Source: Periconia sp. R9002 (Eukaryota; Ascomycota; Dothideomycetes; Pleosporales; Periconiaceae). Taken from it: a stretch of 64,000 nucleotides of DNA. Shown one piece after another: positions 11,142 through 22,854 of this stretch. The notes under the pieces were generated by a model. That model saw nothing but the letters and a program-made list of their open reading frames with translations, was not told where the DNA came from and did not search any database. Within the stretch, counting starts at the first letter, position 1, and each line of letters begins with the position of its first letter. Where the stretch lies: positions 124,001 through 188,000 of the forward strand of contig JAMAHW010000066.1 of NCBI GenBank assembly GCA_023627715.1. Reading direction: 5' to 3'. The translations under genes and the position numbers were made by a program.

Positions 11142-14100
11142 GTGCACCACCATTCCCCATCCGAAACCTCATCACGAGAGGCCTCCGAAGAGCCCGAGCT
11201 CGTAAGCACTACTACGCCCGATCGGCATGGAAGGATGTCTGTCATCGAAACCACCCCAACAGACAGTCCGTTACTACGAGAAGACAAGAAGGCAAGGCGA
11301 CGATTTTCCTCGCCGTTCCACCGCTCAAGTCGGTCCCGATCGAGACCAAGTAGCATCATCCTCCCGAGCAGTTTTCTGTTCGATTTTTCAAACAGCAACA
11401 CACCGAAAAACACTCCTCCCCGGGAGACGGCGCCAGTTCTTTCGGAGTCTCTACTCTCTCATTCTACGTATCAAGCGCCTGATGAGTGGAACGTTTTGCC
11501 GGAAGAGAAGAGTACTATTGCGACGTCTGATGAGCCTCTTGATAGGAGCCGGCTCATAGCACCAACCCCCGAGCGATTGGGTGTGCTACCGTCTCCGGCG
11601 AAAAGCGCCTACTCTTTCCTCCCTCATGACAGAGAGGATGACGATGCGCCCCCGGTGCCTCGCATTCCGACTCAAAGGTTGATTGAATCGGTTGTGAGAT
11701 ATTCCACGCCGGAGCTGGAAAAGTGGAAGCAAGATGGTGGTTCGGCTACACAGTCGATTATACACCCGGCATTCAGGGATAAAAAGTACAATGGCAATGT
11801 TGATAATGAGGATGATGGTGAGGTTGAGGTTGAAGTAGACAAAGACGACTTGCCCCCACAGCTGAACCACGAGTCAATCCCTGCAAAGGCGCACGACGAC
11901 AGCCTTGCGATAGGACGAGTCTCGCCCGCCGTGTCGAGCGTGGGGGCGAATCGCTTAAGCGTGGATGAAGGCAGCGTAATGCATGGTCAGCCTGATGGGT
12001 TTTTGCTAGGAGAGCAGCAACGACATCTTTCCATGGGCGACGTGAGTCCTATGTTCCCTCCAGCCAACCTCGCGCTGGGCGGACCAAGTGACGAGGCATT
12101 GCAATTGACGGGTGCGCCTGCTGCTTTTCGTGCTGCGTACGAGACGGAGCTGATTGGCGGGGACGTGTCGCCCATCTCACGGCAGGCAACGACTGACGTG
12201 GAGGACAAGGACTCGGAGAGAGAAGGCAGCGCTATGGAGAAAGCGGCCACAGCAATGACATCGCCAGTGACGGTGGGAGTGGTGGTGGAGCCGGCTCCAT
12301 CGCTCGGCGCGTCCCCGCTACCGTCTCCTACTCATCATGGTCCTGCTGCTGCTGCTCCAGGTCAAGGGCTCGACATGGACGATGCTGAGGCGCTAACCCC
12401 GCGTGCGGCTGACCACCACCGTCCTCGATTCACCGAACGGCTATCCGCGACGCGTCTCCAGGTGGTTCATGCACAGCAGCAGTATTTTGCGCCCTCGCAT
12501 TCGCAATCTTCGTTTGAAACCATCGACCAGGATACAGATGGAAGCCTTTTCGACGACAAGCCCTTGGACGCCGACGCCGATGCGGTGCCACAGCCGCCGC
12601 CTCCAATGTTGAACGACAGAGGCCCCCAGGGCCAACAGCCGTCAGTCGCACCACCACAGCAGCCAAAACAACAGACAAGTCCACCGCTTATGATTTCCAT
12701 CACAAACTCTCCTACGCTAACCAATTCGACCGCATCCGACAAGCCTAGCGCTGCGCTCGAGCATTCTCCCCCCACAGAAATGCCGCCCGAAACAAACAAA
12801 CAGCCAGCATCAATTTTGTCCAGACTTTCATCCATGGTTTCATCCAACACTGCCTCTGCATCTCCAGTCCCCAGTCAGGACTACCGGTCAAGTCCCCCCC
12901 GTGTTATTAGTCGCCAGCACCCAGTTTCCCCTGCCAAGATTTCTCCCACCCCTGCGCAGATCGTTGAGGACCGAACACCGCAATTGATCAGAAACGCTGC
13001 GAGCGACGACGACTTTGATCTCTATGCCGATCAGGATGGTGTCGTGAAGGGTGTTCGAGATGAATCTGGCCAACCGCTACGAATCGCTTCACCAGAGACA
13101 TCTGCCAGCATGCAGCACCAACCACCAGCTGGACCTCCTAACCCACCAGCAACACAGTCTGCCAATGCGAAACCTGCTGACGAGGATTCAAACCGTTATA
13201 GTGTGGAGCGGCCTATGAGCTTTGTATCCGGGCCTAGAGATTCCAACGGTCGTCCGCAAGATCAGATCAATCGTCCAAACACTGCGAATAGCGAGCGAGG
13301 GGACTCTTTGCTTCAACGTACTCCTCAAAGCAAATCATCCAATGGCGCTGCCTACGCAGCATCTCCTTTAGGTCAGCAAGTGCAAAAAACCAATCCCCAA
13401 CCCATTCAGTACCCTGTTCGACCTCGAGACCATGGTGTCGGTTCCACTTCCAACGATCTGCGAGCGGAAGGACAATTATCACCCCAACCCCCCATAGTTC
13501 CTCAGGCATCAAGCTCTGCAGTATCACCCGGCCAATTCGGTCCGGCTCTCAATGATGGAAAACAACAGATGGGACCGGGACAAAATGTACCCAACGGAGG
13601 TGCTCCCAATGTACAGGATAGTCGTCTGATGCAGGATCCGCGCTTGATAGTAGAAGCTGGGATGCGTGCAGCAAGATTAGGGTCGAGCCTTCCTTCCGAG
13701 GCGCGATTTGAAGGTCACAATGTACAGCAGAATGCACCCATACCTTCTCATCGTTCTGGTGCAACTCATTATCCTCCGCAAGAGTCTAAACAGCAAATGA
13801 TGGAGCAACAACTTACGGATCCGCGCTTCTATCAGAACCAGCAGCAAAATTCTGGTAGCCTCTACGCTGAGCCCACGTCACATCCTCCAAAGAAAGAAGA
13901 AAAATCGTCATCTCGCCCCAAGATCCCATCAGTCTTCAAAAATATAGGAAAAGCACACACAACAACTCCGAGCCCGCCTCCTCAGCCACCCTTACAGCCG
14001 CCTCAACCCGATGATAAGAGGCTCTCAGGGAGTGGGATTTCCAGTCTTGGGAGTGAGCGTCGAAGCGCGTCGCACCAGTCATACGTGGGAGAGCTTCCGG

Positions 14101-16742
14101 AACACGTTGGCCCCAAAAAGGAGAGGAAATCTGGAACTTTTTCTCTGTTTCCTACTCGACCCGAGAGTATGGGCACCGCATCGCATTTCAGTCACGACAG
14201 CACCCAAGCACAGCCTGCCGATTCTCGCTTCAACCTCACATCGCCCGATCTTCCACCCAATTTTGTGGGAATTCCGCCCCAACGGCCCCCAACGGGAAGT
14301 GTCCCAGAGTCTCGTCCCTCTCAAGACCCTCGATTCTCTGCGCTGAGCACCCCGCAGCCTGTTAAGAAGAAGCGCTTTTCTGCCCTCGGGAATTTATTCG
14401 GTAGGAATAAAGAAGATAAGAAGGCGCTAAAGGCCAAGAAGCATAATACGTTGCCGCCAATGCAACCTGGTCAGCCTTGGCCTCCACAGCAACAACAGCA
14501 GCAGCAGCAACACTTTCGTCCCCAGCACCAAAGTCTACAGTACGGGCAACACCCATCAGGTCATCCGTTTTCTGGTATGCAAAATGTGCCAGCGCCGATT
14601 GTTAGCCCCATTTCTCCGCAAGGTGTGCCATCCCAGACGATGCATCAACAACCTATGCAATCGTTACCACCAGGCTTGCAGCAACAACTTCACCAACCGT
14701 ATCAGCAGCAGCTTTCACAGGGGTACCATCAACAACATCTTTCGCAGCCAACGCGCAGTCAGGTGCAGCAGCAGCAGCAACAGCTACAACAGCAATTACC
14801 GTTTCAAGAAGGTTCAGCTTATATCGATACTCAGCGCCGTGTCCAACAGCACCAATCAACTGTGCCCACGGCTCAGCGGCCCCCGGAAAATGGAGTGACC
14901 GGTATACCGTTAAATCACCAACACCAAAACGTCAATCAGAGCGGTGGCACGGCCCAAGCGCCCCCTGGAGAATATTACATTTCCGAAACCAAATTACCAG
15001 ATCACCGACAGGGTATGCCTCAAACGTCTGCGCAACAAATTTTTCATCCTTCACAGCAGCAACGAGCTCCGACCACACAGCCACCCAGCATACAAAATTC
15101 TCTTAATCATCAAGCTGCCACGCACCACCCGGCTGGTACATTTGCCGATTCCAAGAGCCCCATAGTCGACGAGCCCCGCTACGATACGCCAGCGATTCCT
15201 GCCGCCTATCCGCAAGTTTCAGGTGCTTATGTTTCGCCTAACGTAGAGGAGCCGCCGCCGCCGCCCCCTAACGCGCAATCACGGGATAGGCATCCCTCCT
15301 TGGGGTACTACAATCGCCAAAACTCTGAGCCGCAAATGCACCCTTTATCACCTCAGGTCTCTGCCATCACACAAGCACCATCCAACCGCCACAACTCTGG
15401 ATCGAGCTCCGTCTCCCTCGTATCGCCAATCTCGACTTCACCTCCGAACATAGCCAACCCTATTCCCATGCAGTCTCAAAAACCGCAGAACTCCAGGATG
15501 AGCAGCATCACAGAACAGTCGCATGCAGAGCGAACTTGGAACTTGAATCTACCAGAGGGCGCCACAGAACAAGAGATAGTTCGTGCACATCAAAAACAGT
15601 ATATAGAACAGCAACTGCTTGCTCAAGAGCAACTCTATGCCGAAAGGACTGGGAGGTCGCCTTCACCTCGTTCTCACACGACTCAATCACCAAGCCCTCG
15701 GCCAAGCCAACAACAATTCCCCCATCCACTCTCTCAGAACGGTGGATTCCGGGAGTTGATGCCTCGCAGTTCGCCGCAGCCTTATCCTCGAACGCAGCAG
15801 GCGTTACACCCACGGGCCTCCAGTGACATGCTAGATCCCGAAAAGGAAATGTTGGCTCGAACCGCCGCACAAAGTGCTCCTTCTACCGGACGAACGGCAT
15901 CCCCATCATACCCGCACTCCGCATCGCCGTCCTCTATCCATGCCCCCAGTCCTAGAAATCATGTGCCAAGCCCACAGCCATCACCCGTGCCTTCCCACGC
16001 AAATGCAACTCACGGAAATTTCACTAGCCAGCAGATCCAGTCACCCCACTCCCCATACCCTGTTCATCGTCAATCCCCTCGATATGAAGAACATGTCGCA
16101 CCCCACGAGCAATATTGGTCACCCACTCAAGACGAAACCCAACATCCAGAGTCAAATTATGAGCACTCACCCCCCACTGACCAGCCCCCACCATACTCGG
16201 GACCTGCGTTACCCCATGATGGCATGGAGAAGGACCGTCAAGACCGGCATCGCCCGCCTAACATTGTAACCAACACAGACGACCCGCACGGCGGATACAC
16301 GGAGGCGCGCCAGCGCCAAATCTCACTCGGCATGCTCCAACACCCGCAGCCGGCCTCCATGGCCGCATCACCCTCCCCTTCCTCTGCCGACATGGGTGCA
16401 GAAATCCTACGTCGTCAGCTCCTTCACCAGGAAGAAACAGAACGGCAGGAGCTTCTTCGTCGCGCACAAACCCAACGTGAGGAGTCGATTCGCGAACGCC
16501 AGGAACGCACAAGAGCGCGCGAACGAGCTAGGATGCTTGAGCGGAGCGTGTCGGGCGGTGAAAGGGTACCGAGTCTGAAGAACGATATTGGGAGTACCAG
16601 AGCAACGCCGTCGGGTTGGGAACGAAGGAGAGGAAGCACGTCAAGGCCCGTCTTTGAGCTCTCGGCTGAGGACGACGAACCCGTCATGCGAGCGACGAGT
16701 TTCCCGGGACAGGAATGGGTTCCGACTTGGACTGAGGATTGA
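11142..16742 (+). CDS. Very large Ser/Pro/Gln-rich disordered protein, start unresolved
   Basis: A single open frame of about 1866 codons. Its upstream limit is an in-frame TAG directly before 11142, which also reads as a splice acceptor (GATGTAG), so an upstream exon is likely. The first in-frame ATG is at 11235 (MSVIETTPTDSP). A basic segment near the N-terminus (ARRRFSSPFHRSSRSRSR) is followed by an acidic region (about 11790-11860), a long Ser/Pro region, a basic phosphosite-like island (KKKRFSALGNLFGRNKEDKK, about 14366-14425), then polyglutamine tracts at about 14488-14510 and 14764-14800. The C-terminus is different: a charged helical segment (RRQLLHQEETERQELLRRAQ) and a conserved-looking end (FPGQEWVPTWTED). 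The family was not recognised. The codon pattern stays coding throughout, so it is a real gene despite the low complexity. Confidence 0.75.
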   Translation: MHHHSPSETSSREASEEPELVSTTTPDRHGRMSVIETTPTDSPLLREDKKARRRFSSPFHRSSRSRSRPSSIILPSSFLFDFSNSNTPKNTPPRETAPVLSESLLSHSTYQAPDEWNVLPEEKSTIATSDEPLDRSRLIAPTPERLGVLPSPAKSAYSFLPHDREDDDAPPVPRIPTQRLIESVVRYSTPELEKWKQDGGSATQSIIHPAFRDKKYNGNVDNEDDGEVEVEVDKDDLPPQLNHESIPAKAHDDSLAIGRVSPAVSSVGANRLSVDEGSVMHGQPDGFLLGEQQRHLSMGDVSPMFPPANLALGGPSDEALQLTGAPAAFRAAYETELIGGDVSPISRQATTDVEDKDSEREGSAMEKAATAMTSPVTVGVVVEPAPSLGASPLPSPTHHGPAAAAPGQGLDMDDAEALTPRAADHHRPRFTERLSATRLQVVHAQQQYFAPSHSQSSFETIDQDTDGSLFDDKPLDADADAVPQPPPPMLNDRGPQGQQPSVAPPQQPKQQTSPPLMISITNSPTLTNSTASDKPSAALEHSPPTEMPPETNKQPASILSRLSSMVSSNTASASPVPSQDYRSSPPRVISRQHPVSPAKISPTPAQIVEDRTPQLIRNAASDDDFDLYADQDGVVKGVRDESGQPLRIASPETSASMQHQPPAGPPNPPATQSANAKPADEDSNRYSVERPMSFVSGPRDSNGRPQDQINRPNTANSERGDSLLQRTPQSKSSNGAAYAASPLGQQVQKTNPQPIQYPVRPRDHGVGSTSNDLRAEGQLSPQPPIVPQASSSAVSPGQFGPALNDGKQQMGPGQNVPNGGAPNVQDSRLMQDPRLIVEAGMRAARLGSSLPSEARFEGHNVQQNAPIPSHRSGATHYPPQESKQQMMEQQLTDPRFYQNQQQNSGSLYAEPTSHPPKKEEKSSSRPKIPSVFKNIGKAHTTTPSPPPQPPLQPPQPDDKRLSGSGISSLGSERRSASHQSYVGELPEHVGPKKERKSGTFSLFPTRPESMGTASHFSHDSTQAQPADSRFNLTSPDLPPNFVGIPPQRPPTGSVPESRPSQDPRFSALSTPQPVKKKRFSALGNLFGRNKEDKKALKAKKHNTLPPMQPGQPWPPQQQQQQQQHFRPQHQSLQYGQHPSGHPFSGMQNVPAPIVSPISPQGVPSQTMHQQPMQSLPPGLQQQLHQPYQQQLSQGYHQQHLSQPTRSQVQQQQQQLQQQLPFQEGSAYIDTQRRVQQHQSTVPTAQRPPENGVTGIPLNHQHQNVNQSGGTAQAPPGEYYISETKLPDHRQGMPQTSAQQIFHPSQQQRAPTTQPPSIQNSLNHQAATHHPAGTFADSKSPIVDEPRYDTPAIPAAYPQVSGAYVSPNVEEPPPPPPNAQSRDRHPSLGYYNRQNSEPQMHPLSPQVSAITQAPSNRHNSGSSSVSLVSPISTSPPNIANPIPMQSQKPQNSRMSSITEQSHAERTWNLNLPEGATEQEIVRAHQKQYIEQQLLAQEQLYAERTGRSPSPRSHTTQSPSPRPSQQQFPHPLSQNGGFRELMPRSSPQPYPRTQQALHPRASSDMLDPEKEMLARTAAQSAPSTGRTASPSYPHSASPSSIHAPSPRNHVPSPQPSPVPSHANATHGNFTSQQIQSPHSPYPVHRQSPRYEEHVAPHEQYWSPTQDETQHPESNYEHSPPTDQPPPYSGPALPHDGMEKDRQDRHRPPNIVTNTDDPHGGYTEARQRQISLGMLQHPQPASMAASPSPSSADMGAEILRRQLLHQEETERQELLRRAQTQREESIRERQERTRARERARMLERSVSGGERVPSLKNDIGSTRATPSGWERRRGSTSRPVFELSAEDDEPVMRATSFPGQEWVPTWTED

Positions 16743-17896
16743 GTTTGCTGGTTTGCCATTTCCATCTCTTCTTCTCGTTTCGATGGATTTTTTTTTCTTG
16801 CTGCCACGCCGTTGGCAACGACTGCGCACCCATTTTTCTGTCACCATATGTTTACCCTCAATTTTTTTGTCAACAACTCTTGTTTGTATACCATGCATCC
16901 TTCCTCCCTCCGTCTGTTCCTTCTCTACGCAGAAGATGTTTATTCGTATATTTCTTCCTTATTATTCATGGCATGTTGATTTGCTGAGCGTAAAAGTAGC
17001 TGGATACCCCACCATGCCCTTTCTTCTTCTGCTTTTGTGTAACCTCGCTACTTCCTCCTCCAGCGAATATATTTGTACAATTTATAATTGTTTTCTGTTC
17101 ATGTGTTATATGCACGCATGCGCTACGTAACGCTTTTAATAGGCGACGCGCCCGAATCAATCAATCTATCCGTAATACATATCTATATTCGAAATGCTCG
17201 GGATATTTTAGTTTTCTCTCTCTCACATGCATCATTATAGTAATCCCCCGAATTCGTGGACGATATGGGTGTGTCTCCTCGTTCTTCTTTGCTCTATCAT
17301 CTTTTCTGGGTCGTCCTGATGCGGTTTCTGCGCCCATTTATCGAAGATAGGCTGCGTATTAGTTGGTGAATGGATTTGTGGAAGACCTCTATTCTCCTCT
17401 CCCATTATTTAAATGAGGATAAGGCGCCAACATTTGAAGGTAGCCGACTGTGAGATTGCAACCTCGCCTGGTGAGATGAATTGTAAAGCGCAATTTGTGA
17501 TGATTTTAGGAGGACAGTGGACGGCGTTAAGTTCCCTCACATGTTACATGTTGATAGTAGCATGGCTCAATTCAATTTACTATCGAGCGCGTTTATATAT
17601 TGAGTTTACAACGGCCGCCTGCATACTTGGAGGACAAGCTGGGTGGTTTACGTCACGTGCGCGAAGTGCGGGCCGGTCAGTTTCTCCGAGTTCTTGGCAA
17701 CTGTCGTCAACAGCGGCGCCTCAGAGCTACGCATACGACACGACTGAACACGGCGACAACTTTGCACGACGAAAAACCTCTTGGAGCTTCCCTGGCCTTT
17801 GTTTCAACCTCACATACGCTACGACTATCCGAATTACCTTTGCTGCTCACAAATCACCTGGCAAAGCTAGTGCCCACATAACTAATCCTCGCCACG
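16743..17896. other. Intergenic, promoter side of RPN5
   Basis: T-rich 3' flank of the upstream gene, then the promoter of RPN5. Around 17647-17656 there is a combined CRE/E-box-like site (ACGTCACGTG). It may be regulatory, but this is not shown. No coding frame is convincing. Confidence 0.4.
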
Positions 17897-19585
17897 ATGT
17901 CGAGCGGGCAGATAACTAAGGCGGACAAGGACTTCACCAAGGAGGTGGATAAGGTGCTCCCAGAGGCGGAGAAGATTGGAAAGGTTAGATTTGCGCGCTG
18001 GATGTCAATACTTTGCTGACAAGGGATGTTTAGAGTGACCCACAAGCTGCGATCGAGAAGCTCTTGCTGCTTGAGAAGCAAACTCGCCAGGTATGTTTGA
18101 ATGCTGCAATGGTTGTATTGTGTAGTTCTGACTCTGTTGCTAGGCCTCCGATCTTGCCTCGACCTCTCGTATCCTTATCGGAATATGCACAATAGCTAAA
18201 GATGCTGGAGATTGGAGCTTGTTGAACGAGCAGGTGCTGTTGCTGTCGAAGAAACATGGCCAGCTCAAACAGGCCACCACCAAGATGGTGCAGACGGTGA
18301 TGGGCTTCTTAGATGACACTCCCAACCTGGAGACGAAGCTGTCAGTCATCGAAACGCTGCGCACCGTCACCGAAGGCAAGGTATGTGGGGGGATCAGCTC
18401 CGATGGCGCAGCAGAGAACTAACACGTACAAGATCTTTGTCGAAGTCGAGCGCGCGCGCATTACCCGGATATTGTCCAACATCAAGAAGGAGCAGGGCGA
18501 CATCAATGCCGCGACAGACATTCTGTGCGAACTTCAGGTGGAGACTTTCGGGTCAATGACTCGTCGGGAGAAGACCGAGTTCATTCTACAGCAGGTATCG
18601 CTATGCATACAGAAGGGAGACTGGACACAGGCGGGCATTCTTAGCAGGAAGATCAGCACACGGTATTTCACGAGGAAGCCGAAGAAGTCGCCCGAGCAGC
18701 TGGAGAAGGAGCAGAAGGAGCGGGAAGAGAAGGAAAAGACGAGGAGTGTGGATGATCCGCCAATAGAGCCAGAGGATGATGTGACGGATCTCAAGCTTCG
18801 GTACTACGAGCAGCAAATCACTCTGGCCAAACACGAAGACAAGTACCTCGATGTCTGCAAGCACTATCGACAAGTTCTAGACACGGAGGCAGTGGAAGAG
18901 GATCCGAACAAGCTCAAAGCTGTAAGTATAGTTGACTGCAGTCTAGTTCTCTATCTAATAAGTACAGATCCTCCAACGTGTAATCTACTTTGTCATCCTT
19001 GCTCCCTACGACAACGAACAATCCGACCTTATCCACCGCATCCAACGAGATTCGCGGAATTCGATGATTCCAGAAGATGCACAATTAGTCAAACTCTTCA
19101 CCATTCCAGAGCTGATGCGATGGCCCATGGTCGCCAAGCAGTTCGGACCCCACCTCACCGAGACTGATGTGTTCGATGCGGAGGCAGATGATTCGGATGA
19201 CGAGAAAGCCTACAAGAGGTGGCAGGACCTGCGCAAGCGAGTGATCGAGCACAACGTGCGCGTTGTCGCGAAGTACTACACTCGCATTCAGATCCCGAGA
19301 TTAACGGAGCTCCTTGATCTCACCGAAGACGAGACGGAGAAATACATCAGCGAACTGGTGACTGCGAAGACCATCTACGCCAAGATCGACAGGCCCGCTC
19401 GCATCGTGAGCTTCGCGAAACCCCGCGATGCCGATGACGTGCTGAACGAATGGAGCGGTAACATGAAGAGCCTCTTGGGTCTGCTGGAGCGCATCGACCA
19501 TCTCATCACCAAGGAAGAGATGATGGCCCGCATCCAGCCAACAAAAGTCGACAAGAACAAGGCAGGAAAGGGCAAGGGGAAATGA
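17897..19585 (+). CDS. RPN5: 26S proteasome lid subunit Rpn5 (PSMD12)
   Basis: Five exons (17897-17983, 18034-18090, 18144-18380, 18433-18921, 18968-19585) give 495 aa. The introns are 46-53 nt with normal fungal sites, and all phases agree. The N-terminal and middle helical repeats (e.g. AAIEKLLLLEKQTRQ, QQVSLCIQKGDWTQA) lead to a C-terminal PCI domain encoded by the last exon (RWQDLRKRVIEHNVRVVAKY, PRLTELLDLTEDETEKYISE), ending in a basic Lys-rich tail. Known role: structural subunit of the 19S regulatory particle lid, needed for lid assembly around Rpn11; the family is also related to COP9 and eIF3 PCI subunits. The length fits filamentous-fungal Rpn5. A Lys/Glu-rich insert (about residues 245-275) is probably disordered. 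Confidence 0.95.
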
Positions 19586-19950
19586 AAAGCGCAACAGGCA
19601 TGCATGCAAGTAAAGTAACGTGCTGGAATGAATGATTTGAGAGATTCATATGATTAGTCTAGACATGGGCGAGCCATTGTTATCTATCAGCTTGGCTCCG
19701 CGCAACTGCTGCGCAATGTAATATAGACATTTGCAAACAAAAACGACTCGTCTAAAACCCGTCCCTCGTCTATCTTCTATGCAAAAACGCCATGCTAATG
19801 AGCCAATACATGTCACCCACATACAGCTCTGCGTCGACTCAAACAATCGAGCGTCAACGTTCCTCTCGCTCGCCCACAACGAGACCTAGACCACCATCCA
19901 GGCCCCCTCCTCCCTCAAAGCCTCCCCTTCCCACTCCCCCTCCCCCACCG

Positions 19951-21018
19951 TCAAAACGGCATATCCATATCCTCAACACTCTCCTCCTCTTTCCCCTTCC
20001 CCTCCCCCTCCGCCTCACTCAAAACCTCCTTCATAAATCCCACCAACGCACCCACATACGCCTTCTGACTACTCGGCAAGAAATGTCCCCCGGGATGATA
20101 CACAACCCTCCCCGTATACTTCTCCTTCCCCTCGACCCCACCCTCACCCTCCTTGACCGTCCCCACGCACCGCTCCACAAGCGCCAAACTCCGCCCCTCC
20201 TCCACCACCGCATCCAACGTCCCCAAGAAATGCAGCGTCGGCGTCGCAATCTTAGGCTCGTAAAACGCCTCGTATTTAACCCCTCCTCGTGCTACGAAGC
20301 CAGAATACAGCGCTGCGAATTTGAGCGGTGGGTGGTGAAGATCGGAGAAGGACATCGGGAAACGCATTCCGCCTTTCCCTTCCAGCTTCGCAAACGTTGT
20401 CGCACGGTTGGGTTCGAGGAGGGAGGCCACCATAGCCGCGCACGCGGCGCCCTGCGAGAACCCAATCACGCCGTCGAACGGCCCTTGGTCGCGCAATGTC
20501 GCTGCGATGGTCGCGAAGCCTTCTTCGAGACCAGTGTATGTCATTATTGAGGATTTGTCGTTTGCGTTTCCTTGGGCGCGCCACCAGGCGTAGGCTTCGA
20601 TTTCTTCATCTTGTTGTTGTTCGTCGCCGCCTTCTTTTTGTTGCGAGGGGAGAGGGAACGGGATGTCGGCGGGGGAGAGGCGGTGCGGGCCGGTAGGGTA
20701 GACGAGGGTGATTCCCGATGGGAAGGCTTTTTGGAGGTTTTTTTCTAGGGCGCGGGTTTTTGCGTGGAAGGAGGGGCCGGATTGGGTGAAGCCTGGGTTT
20801 TTTTGTTAGATGTTAAGTTGGTGGAAAGAAGGAGGTATGGTGGTGGTGGCGATGGGAAGGATGGGGAATGTGGGGGCTTGGAGTGTAGAATGACAGCATT
20901 GCTTTTTCGTGTATGTTGGTGTATTTGTTCTTTTTTATGGAAATGGTTAGTGAGTACTGTACGTACCGTGCAGCATCAGCACTTTTATAGGCCGTTTCGG
21001 CGGAGGGACTTGAGCCAT
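19951..21018 (-). CDS. FSH-family serine hydrolase (Fsh1/OVCA2 type)
   Basis: Exons are 21018-20967 and 20792-19951, giving 297 aa. The 174-nt intron is long for this window but has a GTACGT donor, CTAAC branch and CCCAG acceptor, and joins in phase inside the conserved LMLHGFTQSG motif. This is an alpha/beta hydrolase. The nucleophile Ser is in GVIGFSQGAACA, the Asp in HFLGTLDAVV and the His in YHPGGHFLP, so the triad is complete. The family (yeast Fsh1-3, human OVCA2) comprises small cytosolic esterases; in filamentous fungi some members sit in biosynthetic clusters, but nothing here suggests that. An acidic Glu/Lys-rich C-terminal tail is unusual. The gene is convergent with RPN5 (366 nt between stops). 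Confidence 0.9.
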
Positions 21019-21791
21019 GATGCGGTTGCGGTTGCGGTTCGCGAGGGGTAGTTTGTTCGATGTGCGAGTTCTTCGTAAGATGGAGGTTATGGTGCGAGCG
21101 GGCATATACGAATCGAACAAAAAGGAAAGGAATGTATGTGACAAATTATGTGGAGGAAATGATTGTTGTAGGAGAAAGATGTTGACTTAGGAATTGCCTT
21201 CGGAATGATTACCGATCGGTTTGTTCGGGTATTGTTGCGCTTGGATGCCGTCATATGGAGGCGTGGGAGGGATGTGGGGAAGGATCTACCGAGCGCTATT
21301 TGGACTTCATTCATCATCTGTGATTTTACAAAGGTAAGACTACTGGTCAAAACATCAACCTTCACGTCTGTATCATCCATCACTTTTTCCCCAGAGTGGG
21401 AAATCATGGAAATACATTGGTAGAACAGATGAAAAATGTTAAGGATGAATGTGACTCTGAGGTTAGATCTGTCCAGGTAACATCAATTGGAACTATGATT
21501 GTAAGAGCAGGCTGGGCAAGACGATCTCTGTGGAATATACAACAACCAAATTGAAAGAATCCATCCAGATCAGGAACAAAGAAGCGGAAACTCGCTGTCG
21601 TCCCGAAAAAATCATCCTAGGTATACTTCGAACCAACAGGATAGGGAAGATGCATCCCACAACCGAAGCCTCCAAAACCACAATGAACCTTCAGTATAGG
21701 TTACCTTCCAGCCAAAGTAACCACCTGGACCGGCTGCTTCTGTACATCCTGCTCCCTGGTGTGTCATGTATTCCAGTCCGTTCTCGGTTGC
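21019..21791. other. Intergenic, nothing coding seen
   Basis: Promoter side of the FSH hydrolase and 3' flank of the small membrane-protein gene. No supportable gene or repeat. Confidence 0.4.
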
Positions 21792-22454
21792 CTACGAATC
21801 TTCCTTCGCTGAATTCTGATGAAAGTCATTGACCAACGGTCGCCAGGCTTCCAGGACCTCGAGGCCATCGTTCAGTTCCGTATAGAAATCCTCTATGGCC
21901 TGGGGATCCGCCTGCCAATTCCCGTCGAGCCTTCGGTGGACCTCGTCAATATCTGCTAAGAACGCCTCAAAAACCCCGCCCAAAATCTTATAGTCTGTTT
22001 CCTGGTTTCTAAGCCCGCGGACACGGTTGATGATGTCGATCGATTTGTTCTGCTCCATGACCTTCGAGAGATATGCTGAACGTTTCTGCTCCGCCTCGAG
22101 CTTTGCCTTCAACCCGTCGACACGATATTTAGTGTAGATGAAACCCAAGAATACGGCGATCACGAAGAGAAGTTTCAGAAGGTGGTATGTACCAGCATAT
22201 CCATTGCCATTGGATCCTACGGTTTCATGCATTTTAGCATACGGGAAGGTCGGAGACGATGTCGAGGTTCGCAGGACGCTGGTGCAGGCGCTGGTGTTCG
22301 AGGGCTTGACTGGAGTGGCCACCGACGTGGGGGGAAGGCTGCCGCTCACGTTGGGAGATATGCCGGGCGAGGTAGTGATCATGGCCGATTGAGGAGGTGT
22401 TGCTTTCGTGAGGGCAGCAGCAAGGAAGATGGAGAGCAGGTAGTTGAGCCACAT
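21792..22454 (-). CDS. Predicted signal-peptide, single-TM protein of unknown function
   Basis: A single exon of 220 aa. The ATG at 22454 was chosen because it starts a clear signal peptide (MWLNYLLSIFLAAALTKATP); the frame is open further upstream but with poor coding character. A Ser/Thr/Pro-rich segment (about residues 20-75, possibly O-glycosylated) is followed by one hydrophobic segment (LLKLLFVIAVFLGFIYTKY, about 93-111) and a hydrophilic, helical, mostly acidic C-terminal half of about 110 residues. The layout suggests a type I membrane protein with a short outer stalk and a cytosolic helical tail. The family was not recognised. Confidence 0.65.
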   Translation of the reverse strand: MWLNYLLSIFLAAALTKATPPQSAMITTSPGISPNVSGSLPPTSVATPVKPSNTSACTSVLRTSTSSPTFPYAKMHETVGSNGNGYAGTYHLLKLLFVIAVFLGFIYTKYRVDGLKAKLEAEQKRSAYLSKVMEQNKSIDIINRVRGLRNQETDYKILGGVFEAFLADIDEVHRRLDGNWQADPQAIEDFYTELNDGLEVLEAWRPLVNDFHQNSAKEDS

Positions 22455-22854
22455 CTTGGGTGACACTGCTGTACAAAGAGTAGGAACAAGGTTGAAGGAG
22501 GGTATGCCAATGAAGAGGTATCGACTTGGCCGGTCAATCCAATAACTGTTTAAGTCAAATGCAAGGAGCTGCCTACGCTTGATATCTGTGGCAAGAAAGT
22601 GCGGCGAGGCTGGGACGTGTGGCGTGCGTCTGCCGCCGTCAAACGCCAAACCACGCACTGAACTAATTGGCAAGCAGTAGGCAGCACTTTGCACGTGTGT
22701 GCCACCATAGCGAGGTGAATTGGTACGTGCACCCACACTCGTTATTTCACTCACAATTACCTGTACCGGATTATCACCATATAATACGTTTTATCCGCAA
22801 GAATTAGCATCATAGAGCAAGTCCCCCGAAAGCATACAGCTGCTGGAATGAGAA

